Notes: generated by a model not told the origin, from the sequence alone. Counted from the first letter of the stretch, positions 20,051-29,460 are shown. The stretch: 64,000 nt of DNA from Nitrobacteraceae bacterium AZCC 2146 (GCA_036924855.1 JBAGRP010000001.1:1054001-1118000), one strand, 5' to 3'. Translations and numbers: made by a program.

Positions 20051-21394
20051 TCACACCACCATCATGACCGGATTTTCGATCAGCAGCTTGAACGCGCCGA
20101 GCAGTTGCGCGCCAAGCGCGCCGTCCATGGCGCGATGGTCGCAGGTCAGCGTCACCGTCATGATGGTCGCGATGTCGAGCTTGCCGTTGCGCACCACCGC
20201 GCGCTCCTCGCTGACGCCGACCGCCAGGATCGAGGTCTGCGGCGGATTGATCACGGCGGTGAACTGCTTCATCCCGAACATGCCGAGGTTCGAAACCGCG
20301 GTCGAGCCGCCCTGGTATTCGTCGGGCTTCAGCTTGCGCGCCTTGGCGCGCGCCGCGAGGTCCTTCATGTCGGCGGAAATCTGCGCCACCGATTTGATAT
20401 GGGCGTTGCGGATGATCGGCGTAATCAGCCCGCTCGGGACCGAGACCGCCACCGAAATGTCCGACACCTTGTGGTGCAGCATGGCCTCGTCGGTCCAGCT
20501 CACATTGGCCTCGGGCACGCGCTGCAACGCCAAGGCCAGCGCCTTGATGATGAAGTCGTTGACCGACAGCTTGTAGGCCGGCTTGCCGTCCTTGTCCTTC
20601 GGCGCCAGCGCGTTGATCTCCTCGCGCGCCGCCACCAGTCTGCCGACGTCACAATCGGCGGTCAGGTAATATTGCGGAATATCGCGATCGGCCGCCGACA
20701 GGCGCTGCGCGATCACCTTGCGCATGTTGTCGTGCGGAACGACCTCGTAACTGTCCGGCTTGAACAGCGCGCGGATCTGCTGGTCCGACGGGCCCACCGA
20801 AGGGGCCGCGGCTGGTGCTGCCGCAGGCGCTTTCAAGCCGCTGCCCGACTTGGCCCGCTCGACATCCTTGGCGATGACGCGGCCATGCGGGCCGGAGCCG
20901 GTGATGCGGCCGAGCTCGATGCCGGCATCTTTTGCCAGACGCTTGGCCAGTGGCGAGGCGAACACGCGGGCGCCGTTCGATGCCGGCGCGGCTTCCCTGG
21001 CGGGGGCCGGTGCAGCGGCGGCAGGCGCCGGTGCCTTCTCGGCGGCAGCGGGAGCCGGCGCAGCGGCAGCCTTCGGAGCTTCTTTCGGCGCTTCGGCAGC
21101 AGGCCCCGGCTTCGCGGCGGAAGCCCCTGCCCCGGCCGCCTTCACGTCCTCGCCATCGCTGGCCAGCACCGCGATGATGTCGTTGACCGGCACGTCCTGA
21201 GTGCCTTCCGGCACCAGGATTTTTGCGATCGTGCCCTCGTCGATCGCCTCGACCTCCATGGTCGCCTTGTCGGTCTCGATCTCGGCGATCACGTCGCCGG
21301 ACTTGACCTTGTCGCCCTCTTTCTTGAGCCACTTGGCAAGGTTGCCCTTTTCCATCGTCGGCGACAGCGCAGGCATCAGAATATTGATTGGCAT
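20051..21394 (-). CDS. pdhC: Pyruvate dehydrogenase dihydrolipoyl acetyltransferase (E2)
   Basis: E2 forms the core of the pyruvate dehydrogenase complex and transfers acetyl groups to CoA. The 447-residue protein has an N-terminal lipoyl domain with the lipoylated Lys in [14 protein letters not shown] long Ala/Pro linker follows, then a peripheral subunit-binding domain ([16 protein letters not shown]...[12 protein letters not shown]). The catalytic domain ends at [16 protein letters not shown], with the HRxxDG signature. The start [14 protein letters not shown] is fixed by homology to the pdhB lipoyl domain. It follows the DUF5076 gene by 2 bp. Confidence 0.96.
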   Translation of the reverse strand: MPINILMPALSPTMEKGNLAKWLKKEGDKVKSGDVIAEIETDKATMEVEAIDEGTIAKILVPEGTQDVPVNDIIAVLASDGEDVKAAGAGASAAKPGPAAEAPKEAPKAAAAPAPAAAEKAPAPAAAAPAPAREAAPASNGARVFASPLAKRLAKDAGIELGRITGSGPHGRVIAKDVERAKSGSGLKAPAAAPAAAPSVGPSDQQIRALFKPDSYEVVPHDNMRKVIAQRLSAADRDIPQYYLTADCDVGRLVAAREEINALAPKDKDGKPAYKLSVNDFIIKALALALQRVPEANVSWTDEAMLHHKVSDISVAVSVPSGLITPIIRNAHIKSVAQISADMKDLAARAKARKLKPDEYQGGSTAVSNLGMFGMKQFTAVINPPQTSILAVGVSEERAVVRNGKLDIATIMTVTLTCDHRAMDGALGAQLLGAFKLLIENPVMMVV

Positions 21395-21396
21395 TG

Positions 21397-21702
21397 TCAG
21401 TGACCTTGTTGCGACCGCGATGTGGTGGTGCCCACGTCGGTCGGCCGCGCGATTTCGGCTTCGAACATGTCGACGATGCGCCTCAGCGCCTCGTCCTCGG
21501 AATAGCCGCTCTCGCGCGCATAAGCACGCGCGGCGTGGCGGGCGATGTCGACCAGCAGCATGCCCCACATGTCGGGCTCCTCGAACGCGCGGGTGAACGC
21601 GATCGAGAGGCCGCCATCGAGAACGAACGCGCGCAACACCTCGACGGCGTCATCGCGGCCCGCAACGTCTGGCGGCAATGGTTGCTGCTTCGGTCCGGTC
21701 AT
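21397..21702 (-). CDS. DUF5076-type protein in the PDH operon
   Basis: The 101-residue soluble protein has no signal peptide or membrane segment. Its core [20 protein letters not shown] and [17 protein letters not shown] matches what I recall as DUF5076, a small alphaproteobacterial family of unknown function. It is embedded between pdhB (3-bp gap) and pdhC (2-bp gap), so it must be translated with them. A role tied to complex assembly or regulation is inference from position alone. Confidence 0.75.
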   Translation of the reverse strand: MTGPKQQPLPPDVAGRDDAVEVLRAFVLDGGLSIAFTRAFEEPDMWGMLLVDIARHAARAYARESGYSEDEALRRIVDMFEAEIARPTDVGTTTSRSQQGH

Positions 21703-21705
21703 GGC

Positions 21706-23109
21706 TTACCGATAGCAAACGGCTTTGGCCGCTGCGACCACGTCGGCCACCGAGGGCAGAGCCAGCTTTTCGAGGTTGGCGGCGTAGGGCATCGGCACGT
21801 CCTTGCCGGACACCCGGCCGACCGGCGCATCGAGGTAGTCGAAGGCGTGCTCCACGATTCTTGCTGCGACTTCGGCGCCGACGCCGGACTGCTGCCAGCC
21901 TTCCTCCACCGTGACCGCGCGCGAAGTCTTCTTCACCGAGGCGATGATGGTCTCGGTGTCGAGCGGTCGCAGCGTGCGCAGATCGATCACCTCGGCTTCG
22001 ATGCCTTCCTTCGCCAGCTCGTCGGCGGCCTTCAGCGCGTAGCTCATGCCATTCGACCACGAGATCAGCGTGACGTCCTTGCCGGTGCGGGCGACCTTCG
22101 CCTTGCCGATCGGCACCACGTAATCATCGAGCTTCGGCACTTCGCCGGAATGCCCGTAGAGCATTTCGTTCTCGAGGAAGATCACGGGGTTCGGATCGCG
22201 GATCGCGGCCTTGAGCAGACCCTTGTAGTCGGCGGCGGAATACGGCGCGACCACCTTGAGGCCGGGGATTTGCGAGTACCAGGCCGAGTAGTCCTGGCTG
22301 TGCTGCGCGCCGACGCGCGCCGCGGCGCCGTTCGGGCCACGGAACACGATCGAACAGGTCATCTGGCCGCCCGACATGTACAGCGTCTTCGCCGCCGAGT
22401 TGATGATCTGGTCGATCGCCTGCATCGCGAAGTTGAAGGTCATGAATTCGACGATCGGCTTCAGGCCGGACATCGCCGCACCGACGCCAACGCCGGCAAA
22501 GCCGTGCTCGGTGATCGGCGTATCGATGACGCGGCGGGCGCCGAATTCCTGCAGCAGGCCCTGCGTCACCTTGTAGGCGCCCTGATATTCCGCGACTTCC
22601 TCGCCCATAATGAAGACGTCTTCGTCGCGGCGCATCTCTTCGGCCATCGCGTCGCGCAAGGCGTCGCGGATGGTCATCGTCACCATCTCGGTGCCTTCTG
22701 GAATACTCGGATCGGCCTCGACGGCAGCCTTCGGCGCGGCGGGAGCAGCCTGCGCAGCGGCGGGTTCTTCCTTCGGCGCCGGTGCGGATTTGGCTTCAAC
22801 AGCCGGCGGCGCGGACTCCGCGGCCTTTTCCTGTTTTGCGGGTGTCGGCGTCGCGGAAGCATCCTCGCCATCGGCCAGGATGGTGGCGATCGGAGTGTTC
22901 ACCGCGACGTCGTTGGTCCCCTCGGGGATCAGTATCTTGCCGAGGGTGCCTTCGTCGGTGGCTTCGACTTCCATGGTGGCTTTGTCGGTTTCAATCTCGG
23001 CAATCACGTCGCCGGATTTGATCGCCTCGCCTTCCTTCTTCAACCATTTGGAGAGATTTCCCTTCTCCATGGTTGGGGACAGCGCGGGCATCAGCACTTG
23101 AATGGCCAT
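21706..23109 (-). CDS. pdhB: Pyruvate dehydrogenase E1 beta subunit with N-terminal lipoyl domain
   Basis: E1 beta, with E1 alpha, decarboxylates pruvate-derived substrate using thiamine diphosphate. The 467-residue protein carries an extra N-terminal lipoyl domain ([14 protein letters not shown]..., Lys in [13 protein letters not shown]). A Pro/Ala/Lys linker leads to the transketolase-like E1 beta core from about residue 140 ([47 protein letters not shown]). The lipoyl-E1 beta fusion is typical of alphaproteobacteria. It is 32 bp after the pdhA stop. Confidence 0.96.
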   Translation of the reverse strand: MAIQVLMPALSPTMEKGNLSKWLKKEGEAIKSGDVIAEIETDKATMEVEATDEGTLGKILIPEGTNDVAVNTPIATILADGEDASATPTPAKQEKAAESAPPAVEAKSAPAPKEEPAAAQAAPAAPKAAVEADPSIPEGTEMVTMTIRDALRDAMAEEMRRDEDVFIMGEEVAEYQGAYKVTQGLLQEFGARRVIDTPITEHGFAGVGVGAAMSGLKPIVEFMTFNFAMQAIDQIINSAAKTLYMSGGQMTCSIVFRGPNGAAARVGAQHSQDYSAWYSQIPGLKVVAPYSAADYKGLLKAAIRDPNPVIFLENEMLYGHSGEVPKLDDYVVPIGKAKVARTGKDVTLISWSNGMSYALKAADELAKEGIEAEVIDLRTLRPLDTETIIASVKKTSRAVTVEEGWQQSGVGAEVAARIVEHAFDYLDAPVGRVSGKDVPMPYAANLEKLALPSVADVVAAAKAVCYR

Positions 23110-23141
23110 AATAACTCCAGATCAATCTTTAAGCTGCGCGC

Positions 23142-24174
23142 TCAACGGTAGACGTCGGTGTAAAGTTCGGACGCATCGGGCTCGGCATCGTGCTGCGCGA
23201 AATCCGCGGCGGCGTTGACGATGTCGCGGACTTCCGCATCGATCGCCTTGAGATCCTGCTCGGTCACCTTCGCGGCCAGCAGGCGGTTGCGGACCTGCTC
23301 GATCGGGTCCTGGTCGTGGCGGACCTTGTCGACCTCCTCGCGGGTGCGATACTTCGCCGGGTCCGACATCGAATGGCCGCGGTAGCGATAGGTCTGCATT
23401 TCCAGAATGTAGGGACCCTTGCCCGCGCGGCACCATGCCACAGCCTTGTCGCCTGCCGCCTTGACGGCGCGGACGTCCATGCCATCGACCTGCTCGCGCG
23501 GGAATATTGAAGGAGATGCCGCGCTTGGAAAAATCGGTCTGCGCCGAGGAGCGCGTCACCGAGGTGCCCATGGCGTAGCGGTTGTTCTCGATGATGTAGA
23601 TCACCGGAAGCTTCCACAGCTCCGCCATGTTGAAGCTCTCATAGACCTGGCCCTGGTTCGACGCGCCATCGCCGAAGTAAGCGAGGCTGACGAAGTCATT
23701 GCCGCGGTAGCGATTGGCAAAGGCGAGTCCGGTACCGAGCGAGACCTGCGCGCCGACGATGCCGTGACCGCCGTAAAAATTCTTCTCCTTGCTGAACATG
23801 TGCATGGAGCCGCCCTTACCCTTGGAATAGCCGCCATGGCGTCCGGTCAGCTCGGCCATGACGCCCTTGGCGTCCATGCCGCAAGCCAGCATGTGGCCGT
23901 GATCGCGATAGCCGGTGATCACCTGATCGCCGTCCTTCAAGGCCATCTGCATGCCGACCACGATGGCTTCCTGGCCGATATAGAGATGGCAAAAGCCGCC
24001 GATCGCGCCCATGCCGTAGAGCTGTCCGGCCTTTTCCTCGAAGCGCCGGATCAGCAGCATGTCGCGCAGCGCGTGCAGCTCCTGGTCGCGGTTGAAATCG
24101 GGCGGCGACGGCTGGGTGGCGCCATTGCCCGTTGCCTGCCCTGCAGGAGCGACGCTTTTCTTCGGTGCGGCCAT
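23142..24174 (-). pseudogene. pdhA: Pyruvate dehydrogenase E1 alpha, interrupted by a 1-bp insertion
   Basis: E1 alpha carries the thiamine-diphosphate site of pyruvate dehydrogenase. The first frame (from 24174) gives MAAPKKSV... through RRFEEKAGQLYGMG, the ThDP motif region YFGDGASNQGQVYES, and KRGISFNIP. It then turns into Arg-rich nonsense. The correct sequence resumes one frame over as QVDGMDVRAVKAAGDKAVAW...YRYRGHSMSDPAKYRTREE, ending TDVYR at 23142. A GGG run at 23500-23502 needs one base fewer; removing it gives a normal 343-residue E1 alpha. The gene is central to metabolism, so a sequence error is the likelier cause. Confidence 0.85.
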
Positions 24175-24357
24175 GAAAATTCCGGATGCGAGAGTGAATG
24201 GCCCTCTCTACTCCAACTCCCAACAGCATGAAAGGGATTGCGTCGCGTGGAAATCGGCGGCTGCTATGTCACGTCATATCGCACTGCAGCGAAGCTTTGA
24301 AACTTTCGAAATCGAATTGGTTGAGTTTTGTAATTTGCGGAAATCCAAGCGCTGCAT

Positions 24358-24437
24358 CGTCATCGCGAGCGGAGCAATCCAGTCATCGAGACATCAAGAA
24401 CTGAACTGCCTCGTCGCAAGGACTCCCTGCAATGACG
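24358..24437. repeat. Degenerate interspersed palindromic repeat
   Basis: In the 273-bp gap between the FtsB-like gene and pdhA, CGTCATCGCGAGCGGAGCAA (24358 onward) mirrors a right arm ending CTGCAATGACG (to 24437), with a CTGCCTCGTCGC centre. This is a worn copy of the cgtcattgcgagc/gcaatgacg palindrome frequently seen between genes in Bradyrhizobium and Rhodopseudomonas. Nothing else is visible in this gap apart from AT-rich sequence upstream of pdhA. Confidence 0.55.
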
Positions 24438-24447
24438 AAGAGACGAC

Positions 24448-24765
24448 TCAGTTCGGCTTGATGACTTTGACGAGATCGCGGGGGTGGGCGTAGTCGAGCT
24501 GGTAGCGGACGCGCTCGTCGAGCATGTCGGGATCGAGGCCGGTGGAGCGCAGCGAGGAGACCCGCTGCTCGCCTTCGGCGCGTTCCTGTTTCAGCCGCAC
24601 CAGCTCGGAAGTCAGCGCGACGATTTCCTGGTCGAGTTCCTGGCGGGCATTGAGGCCGTATTTGCCGGTATAGGCGTTGACGCCGAAATAGCCGATCATC
24701 ATCGCCGCCAGCGCATAGAGCGCGAGCCCGGTGAGCACGGATTTGAGTCTGGTATGCTTGACCAT
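24448..24765 (-). CDS. Septum formation initiator family protein (FtsB/DivIC-like)
   Basis: This bitopic divisome protein is expected to act with FtsL and FtsQ homologues. The 105-residue product has a short cytoplasmic N-terminus, one membrane helix (residues 11-31), then a coiled coil (ELDQEIVALTSELVRLKQERAEGEQRV) and a conserved C-terminal DPDMLDERVRYQL element of the DivIC/FtsB family. It precedes pdhA on the minus strand, the usual alphaproteobacterial order after eno. Here eno is separated from it by about 7 kb of other genes. Confidence 0.88.
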   Translation of the reverse strand: MVKHTRLKSVLTGLALYALAAMMIGYFGVNAYTGKYGLNARQELDQEIVALTSELVRLKQERAEGEQRVSSLRSTGLDPDMLDERVRYQLDYAHPRDLVKVIKPN

Positions 24766-24833
24766 GCCCCAAACATGCGACGGCCCGGTTAAGGCAAGCC
24801 TAACAACCGGGCCGCGACAAAGATTCGGGAGGC

Positions 24834-25388
24834 TTATTTCTTCTGCTTTTCGACCCAGGCCGCGAAGGCGTCGATATAGGCCTGCAGCACCGGCCGCAGC
24901 GACTCCTTGGCGATCTCGCCCTTGTCGTCGAAAGCGTCGCCAATTCCGTTCAGGTAGATTTCGGGCTGTTGCATGATCGGGCCGGTGATGCCCGGCAGCA
25001 GCTGCTTCAGGCTCATCGCTGCGGCGACGCCGCCCAGCGGACCCGGCGAGTTGCTGACGATACCGACCGGCTTGCCGAGGAACGAGCTCTTGCCGTAAGG
25101 CCGCGAGGCCACATCGATGGCGTTCTTCAGCACGCCGGAGATCGAGCGGTTGTATTCCGGGGTCACGAACAGCACGGCGTCGGACGCCTGGATCGTCTCG
25201 CGAAACTTGAGCCAGTCGGCCGGCGGCGCGGCTTCCAGGTCCGGGTTGAAGAACGAGAGGTCATGCAGCGTCACGATGTTCAGCTTCAGCGACGCCGGCG
25301 CCAGTTTGGCGAAGGCGTGCGCGATCTTGAGCGAGAACGACTGCTTGCGGAGGCTGCCGACGATGACGGCAACGCTGTGAGTGGCCAT
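24834..25388 (-). CDS. NADPH-dependent FMN reductase family protein
   Basis: This is a flavodoxin-like quinone, azo or chromate reductase type enzyme. The 184-residue protein begins MATHSVAVIVGSLRKQSFS, with the phosphate-binding GSLRxxSxS loop. It has FVTPEYNRSISGVLKNAIDVASRP, the family signature around residue 75, and SNSPGPLGGVAAAMSLKQLL. I chose ATG 25388; the frame is open for 160 more codons but with no homology. It is a single gene 69 bp upstream of the FtsB-like start. Substrate unknown. Confidence 0.88.
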   Translation of the reverse strand: MATHSVAVIVGSLRKQSFSLKIAHAFAKLAPASLKLNIVTLHDLSFFNPDLEAAPPADWLKFRETIQASDAVLFVTPEYNRSISGVLKNAIDVASRPYGKSSFLGKPVGIVSNSPGPLGGVAAAMSLKQLLPGITGPIMQQPEIYLNGIGDAFDDKGEIAKESLRPVLQAYIDAFAAWVEKQKK

Positions 25389-25512
25389 ATTATATCCCCG
25401 AATGAAAAAGCGCCGGAGGCGCGAAGCAAGGTGCCCATACCTCTCCCCCATCCGGCAACAAGATGCAAGTGCATGGATTGCATCCCCGTACCGCGGTTTA
25501 TCGAAAACCGTG
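25389..25512. other. gap with no feature seen
   Basis: This stretch is the upstream region of the FMN reductase gene. Beyond a probable promoter I see no gene, repeat or structured element in it. The next 243 bp hold a probable CoA-transferase remnant, and 25756-25815 is the leader of the LysE-type gene. Confidence 0.4.
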
Positions 25513-25755
25513 CTATTCCGCGGATACAGCGCGGCTCCCGGCGAACACTTCTTCGTTAGGGGTGCCGAGCTTCGACGCATCGCTGCCGGGTAGCGTGCGC
25601 AGCAGACCGGCAGCCCGAAGCTGTTCGGTCTCAGCAAGTTCGGGGATGTTGTTGATCGGGCTGCAGGGCGCCGGCTGTCCGTTTGATGGGCGCACGACAT
25701 GCGCATCGGCCTCACCAATGTCGAAGTGTGCAATTGATCGCTCGGGCGGGCCCAC
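25513..25755 (-). pseudogene. Possible CaiB/BaiF CoA-transferase C-terminal remnant
   Basis: The 80-codon minus-strand frame has PAPCSPINNIPELAETEQLRAAGLL, which resembles the PCxPxNxxxE...RxRG stretch near the C-terminus of CaiB/BaiF (formyl-CoA transferase-like) enzymes. The rest of such a ~400-residue enzyme is absent, and no start-proximal motif is present. It therefore looks like a leftover 3' fragment in the 427-bp gap between the FMN reductase and LysE genes. The call is from recalled motif similarity only. Confidence 0.35.
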
Positions 25756-25815
25756 TTGCCTAACGTTGCAAGCCCCGACATTCTGGCATCCGTCATTGAC
25801 GATGGACCATCAGCC

Positions 25816-26427
25816 ATGAGCCTCGAATTCCTGATCACCTCGCTGATCGTGGTGGCCTCGCCCGGCACCGGCGCGCTCTACACGCTGGCTGCGGGCTTTT
25901 CGCGGGGATCGCGCGCCAGCCTGGTCGCGGCTTTCGGCTGCACGCTCGGCATTGTTCCGCACATGGCGGCGGCGATTTTGGGACTTGCGGCGCTGCTGCA
26001 CACCAGTGCGCTGGCGTTCCAGATCTTCAAGTATCTCGGCGTCGCCTATCTACTCTATATGGCTTGGAATACGCTGCGCGAGCACGGCGCGCTGAAAGTC
26101 GAGAAGGAAGTTGATGCGCGCTCAGTGCTGCAGGTGACGGTGACCGCGATCCTGATCAACATCCTCAATCCAAAGCTGTCGATCTTCTTCCTCGCCTTCC
26201 TGCCGCAGTTCGTCAGCACCGACGAGGTCCATCCGCTGTCGCAAATGCTGAGGCTGAGCGCGGTGTTCATGGCGATGACCTTCGTGGTGTTCGCCATCTA
26301 CGGCCTGTTCGCCGCATCGATCCGCGAGCATGTGATCTCGCGGCCGCGCGTGCTGACCTGGATGCGGCGCAGCTTCGCCGGCGCCTTTGCCGCGCTCGGC
26401 GCGAAGCTCGCCTTTGCGGAGCGCTGA
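25816..26427 (+). CDS. LysE/RhtB family amino-acid exporter
   Basis: This small inner-membrane exporter of the LysE superfamily has 203 residues and six predicted membrane helices. It shows VVASPGTGALYTLAAGFSRG (the PGP-like signature near residue 15), FGCTLGIVPHMAAAILGLAALL, FKYLGVAYLLYMAWNTL, and ILINILNPKLSIFFLAFLPQF, the conserved NPK motif. I chose the ATG at 25816 (MSLEFLITSL); the frame is open 20 codons earlier. The substrate cannot be predicted. It converges with the MFS gene, with a 12-bp gap. Confidence 0.88.
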   Translation: MSLEFLITSLIVVASPGTGALYTLAAGFSRGSRASLVAAFGCTLGIVPHMAAAILGLAALLHTSALAFQIFKYLGVAYLLYMAWNTLREHGALKVEKEVDARSVLQVTVTAILINILNPKLSIFFLAFLPQFVSTDEVHPLSQMLRLSAVFMAMTFVVFAIYGLFAASIREHVISRPRVLTWMRRSFAGAFAALGAKLAFAER

Positions 26428-26439
26428 TCGCGCGGCGCC

Positions 26440-27600
26440 CTATTCCAGCCGTTCGACATTACGCAGCGCCGGAAACAGCTTCATCCACAATAGCGCCACC
26501 GCGATCGTGCCGATGCCGCCCAGCAGTGCCGCCGGCATGGTGCCTAACAGCGCCGCGGTGACGCCACTCTCGAACTGGCCGAGCTGGTTGGAGGCGTTGA
26601 TGAACAAAAAATTCACCGCGCCGACCCGGCCGCGCATCTCGTCCGGCGTCGCCAGTTGCACCAGCGACACCCGGATCACCACGCTGACCGTATCGGCTGC
26701 GCCCATGATCGCGAGCGCGAGAAGCGACAGCCAGACCAGTTGCGAGACCGCGAACACCGCCGTCGCAATGCCGAACACAATCACCGCCTGGAACATCCGC
26801 ATCCCGACCCGGCGATTGATGGAGGTGCGCGTCAGCACCACCGTCATCAACAATGCGCCGACGGCGGGCGCGGCGCGCAGCACGCCGAGGCCCCACGGCC
26901 CGGTTTGCAGGATGTCGCGGGCATAGATCGGCAGCAGCGCCGTGGCGCCGCCGAGCAGCACCGCGAACAGATCGAGCGAGATGGTGCCGAGGATCGCCGG
27001 GTTGCGGCGGACGAAACCGACGCCGGCGAACAGTGCGGCAAATGTAGGCGGCTCCCTCGCAACGATCGCACGCTCGAGCTGGATCGCGCTGTTGAGCAAT
27101 CCGCCGACCAGCCAGAACCCGGCCATAACAGCGTAAGGCACGCCGGGCGACAGCGCATAGGCCACGCCACCCAATGCAGGGCCGCAGATCGTGGCGAGCT
27201 GGAAGATTCCGGTGGTCAGCGCGGAGGCCTTTTGCAGCCGGCCTTCCGGAACGACACCGGGCAGCAGCGCGGAGGCCGCGGGGCTTTCGAACGCAGTGGC
27301 CGCGCCGAACACCGCCACCGCGGCAAAAATCTCCGGCACCGTCAGCCAACCGGCAAAGCTGCCCCAGGCCAGATAGGCCGCGGTCAGTCCTTGCACGGTC
27401 TGGCAAGTCTGCACCACACGGCGGCGGTCGTAGCGATCCGCCGTGTGCCCGCCGGCAAACACCAGCACCAGCATCGGGACGAACTGCACCAGCCCGACCA
27501 TGCCGAGCTGGAATGCGCTGCCGGTCAGGTCATAGACCTGCCAGCCCACCGCCACTGCGGCGATCTGCGAGGAAAACCGCGAGAAGCTGCGCGACCACAC
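26440..27600 (-). CDS. MFS exporter, start and N-terminal frame uncertain
   Basis: This major facilitator protein of the multidrug/enterobactin-exporter type has FSRFSSQIAAVAVGWQVYDLTGSAFQLGMVG and the loop 2-3 motif AGGHTADRYDRRRVVQ. Twelve helices need residues upstream of the GTG at 27600. The same frame continues as GAGDLLSHRPFLFYVW, which looks coding but contains no ATG, GTG or TTG before a stop. An ATG at 27683 overlaps the upstream stop (ATGA) but is one base out of frame. Either a rare start or a 1-bp loss in 27620-27670 is implied. Confidence 0.75.
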   Translation of the reverse strand: MWSRSFSRFSSQIAAVAVGWQVYDLTGSAFQLGMVGLVQFVPMLVLVFAGGHTADRYDRRRVVQTCQTVQGLTAAYLAWGSFAGWLTVPEIFAAVAVFGAATAFESPAASALLPGVVPEGRLQKASALTTGIFQLATICGPALGGVAYALSPGVPYAVMAGFWLVGGLLNSAIQLERAIVAREPPTFAALFAGVGFVRRNPAILGTISLDLFAVLLGGATALLPIYARDILQTGPWGLGVLRAAPAVGALLMTVVLTRTSINRRVGMRMFQAVIVFGIATAVFAVSQLVWLSLLALAIMGAADTVSVVIRVSLVQLATPDEMRGRVGAVNFLFINASNQLGQFESGVTAALLGTMPAALLGGIGTIAVALLWMKLFPALRNVERLE

Positions 27601-27679
27601 ATAGAACAGGAACGGCCGGTGACTTAATAGATCGCCGGCCCCCGCCGGTATCGCTGCGGGATTGATTGCCTGTTGAATC

Positions 27680-28825
27680 TCATCCCACCTTGTTCGGATT
27701 GATCAGGAATTTTTCGCCGGTGGCGCGCTTCGCATAGGCGGCGATATTGTCGAGCTGCAAGACCTCCTGCAGTGACACCACCTTGGTGTAGTGGCTCGCA
27801 AACGTTGTCTTCAACTCGGCGGCGACGCGGGCGCGCAGCCGCTGCGCATCCGCCTGCCCGATCTTCTGCAGGAACGGAAACAGCAGCCAGCCGCCCATGC
27901 CCCAGGCCATGCCGAAGCTGCGGCTGAATTCCGTCGGCCGGGTATCGAGCCCGCCATAGATGTAGACCTGCTTGTGCACCGTCGAGCCGTAACGGCTGTA
28001 GACCTTTGCGGTTTTGTTGGCCGCGATTTCCATGCAGGTCAGGATCTGTCCGGCCAGCCTGCCGCCGCCGATGGCGTCGAAGGCCAGCGTCGCGCCGGTG
28101 GCGACCAACGCCGCGGTGAGATCGTCCATGAATGTCGGCGATGCCGAGTTGCAGACGTATTTGGCACCGAGCTCGCGCAGCAGTGTTTCCTGATCTTCGC
28201 TGCGCACGATGTTGACGAGGTCGATGCCGTCCTTGAGGCAGATCTTGTTGAGCATCTGGCCGAGGTTCGACGCCGCGGCGGTATGCACCAGCGCGGTATG
28301 GCCCTCGCGCCGCATGGTCTCGACCATGCCGAGCGAAGTCAGCGGATTGACGAAGCACGACGCGCCTTCCGCCGCCGTGGTGCCGTCCGGCAGCGGCAGG
28401 CAATCGGATGCTTTCATAGTGCGGTACTGCGCATACATCGCGCCGCCGATCATCGCCACGGTCTTGCCGAGCAGCGCCTGCGCCGCAGCCGATGCGCCCG
28501 CCTTGATGACGACGCCGGCGCCCTCGTTGCCGACCGGCATGGCTTCATCGAGCCGCCCGGCCATCGCCTTCATCGCCACCTGCGGCACGGTGGCCTTCAC
28601 CACAGTCGCATCGCCGGTGCCGGATGTTTTCGCGGTGGCGGGATCGGCAGCGCCGAGCAGCAGGCCGAGGTCGGAGGGATTGATCGGCGAGGCCTCGACG
28701 CGAACGACGACTTCATCGGGGCCGGGCTCGGCAATCTCGACTCTGGCCAGCGACAGTTCGAGTTCGCCTGATGAGGTGATCAGCGAGCGCAGCTGCAGTC
28801 CGGTGATGTTGCCTTCGACGCCCAT
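27680..28825 (-). CDS. Zinc-type alcohol dehydrogenase/quinone oxidoreductase-like protein
   Basis: This medium-chain dehydrogenase/reductase has 381 residues. It shows an N-terminal GroES-like domain (VVVRVEASPINPSDLGLLLG), a nucleotide-binding half with TALVHTAAASNLGQMLNKICLKDG, and LAFDAIGGGRLAGQILTCME. Zinc-ligand cysteines are not evident, which favours the zinc-free quinone oxidoreductase/enoyl reductase group. Its TGA overlaps a downstream ATG by 4 bp, so it was probably coupled to the MFS gene. The substrate is unknown. Confidence 0.8.
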   Translation of the reverse strand: MGVEGNITGLQLRSLITSSGELELSLARVEIAEPGPDEVVVRVEASPINPSDLGLLLGAADPATAKTSGTGDATVVKATVPQVAMKAMAGRLDEAMPVGNEGAGVVIKAGASAAAQALLGKTVAMIGGAMYAQYRTMKASDCLPLPDGTTAAEGASCFVNPLTSLGMVETMRREGHTALVHTAAASNLGQMLNKICLKDGIDLVNIVRSEDQETLLRELGAKYVCNSASPTFMDDLTAALVATGATLAFDAIGGGRLAGQILTCMEIAANKTAKVYSRYGSTVHKQVYIYGGLDTRPTEFSRSFGMAWGMGGWLLFPFLQKIGQADAQRLRARVAAELKTTFASHYTKVVSLQEVLQLDNIAAYAKRATGEKFLINPNKVG

Positions 28826-28854
28826 GGAAGTCTCCCTGTGTTTTTATGCCGGCG

Positions 28855-29442
28855 CTAGTAGATGCCCGGGATGATACGTTTGGTCTCGCGCATATAGGCA
28901 CGATAGTCGTCGCCGAAAGCCTCAAGCAGCATCCGTTCTTCGAAGTCGATCCGGGTGAAGAACAGGATCGCGATCGCCACCAGCCCGCTCAGCGCCGCCA
29001 CCGCGTTCGGCAGCAGGAACGCCTGCGCCAGTGCCCACAGCCAGAACGAGGCATACATCGGATGCCGGATCCGGCGGTAGACGCCGGCGCGGACGATCTG
29101 GTGGCTCTCGCGAATTTCGAGGCTCGCCGACCACTGCCGCCCCAGATCCTTGTGCGAGCGGCGAAACAGCCACAGCGATGCGACATATAACAATGCACCA
29201 ACGACTACCGCCGCATAGTTCAGATCGTAGTTCAGCGCGCGCGGCCAGCCGGTAGCGAGCCACAGCACGGGAATGACAAACAGCCCGATCGTGGCCACCG
29301 CCAGCAGGATGCGCTCGCGGCTCCAGCCGACGGCGCGCAGCGTCGCGGTGCGGCGGGCCTTTCGCGCATAGGGATAGCGGATCACGAACCACGCGATGAC
29401 GCCGATGGCCCAGACGTATATTCCAAGATGTGACGCGGTCAT
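28855..29442 (-). CDS. Isoprenylcysteine carboxylmethyltransferase-like membrane protein
   Basis: The 195-residue integral membrane protein has about five helices. The C-terminal ICMT/PEMT methyltransferase signature is VYRRIRHPMYASFWLWALAQAF, with ERMLLEAFGDDYRAYM (the E-x-x-L...Y-x-x-Y box) near residues 170-186. Bacterial members methylate small molecules or lipids rather than prenylated proteins. It sits 29 bp downstream of the quinone-oxidoreductase-like start on the same strand direction. Specific substrate unknown. Confidence 0.82.
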   Translation of the reverse strand: MTASHLGIYVWAIGVIAWFVIRYPYARKARRTATLRAVGWSRERILLAVATIGLFVIPVLWLATGWPRALNYDLNYAAVVVGALLYVASLWLFRRSHKDLGRQWSASLEIRESHQIVRAGVYRRIRHPMYASFWLWALAQAFLLPNAVAALSGLVAIAILFFTRIDFEERMLLEAFGDDYRAYMRETKRIIPGIY

Positions 29443-29460
29443 GTGTTTCCGTTCAGGCCG

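Noticed and set aside
18369..20576. 735-codon open frame on the plus strand
   Set aside because: It is antisense to lpdA and its neighbours. High GC3 leaves the opposite strand open. The peptide is Arg/His/Asp-rich with no family features.
23122..23505. Arg/Gly-rich C-terminus of the pdhA first frame as a true variant
   Set aside because: It is out-of-frame readthrough of the conserved E1 alpha sequence, which is intact one frame over.
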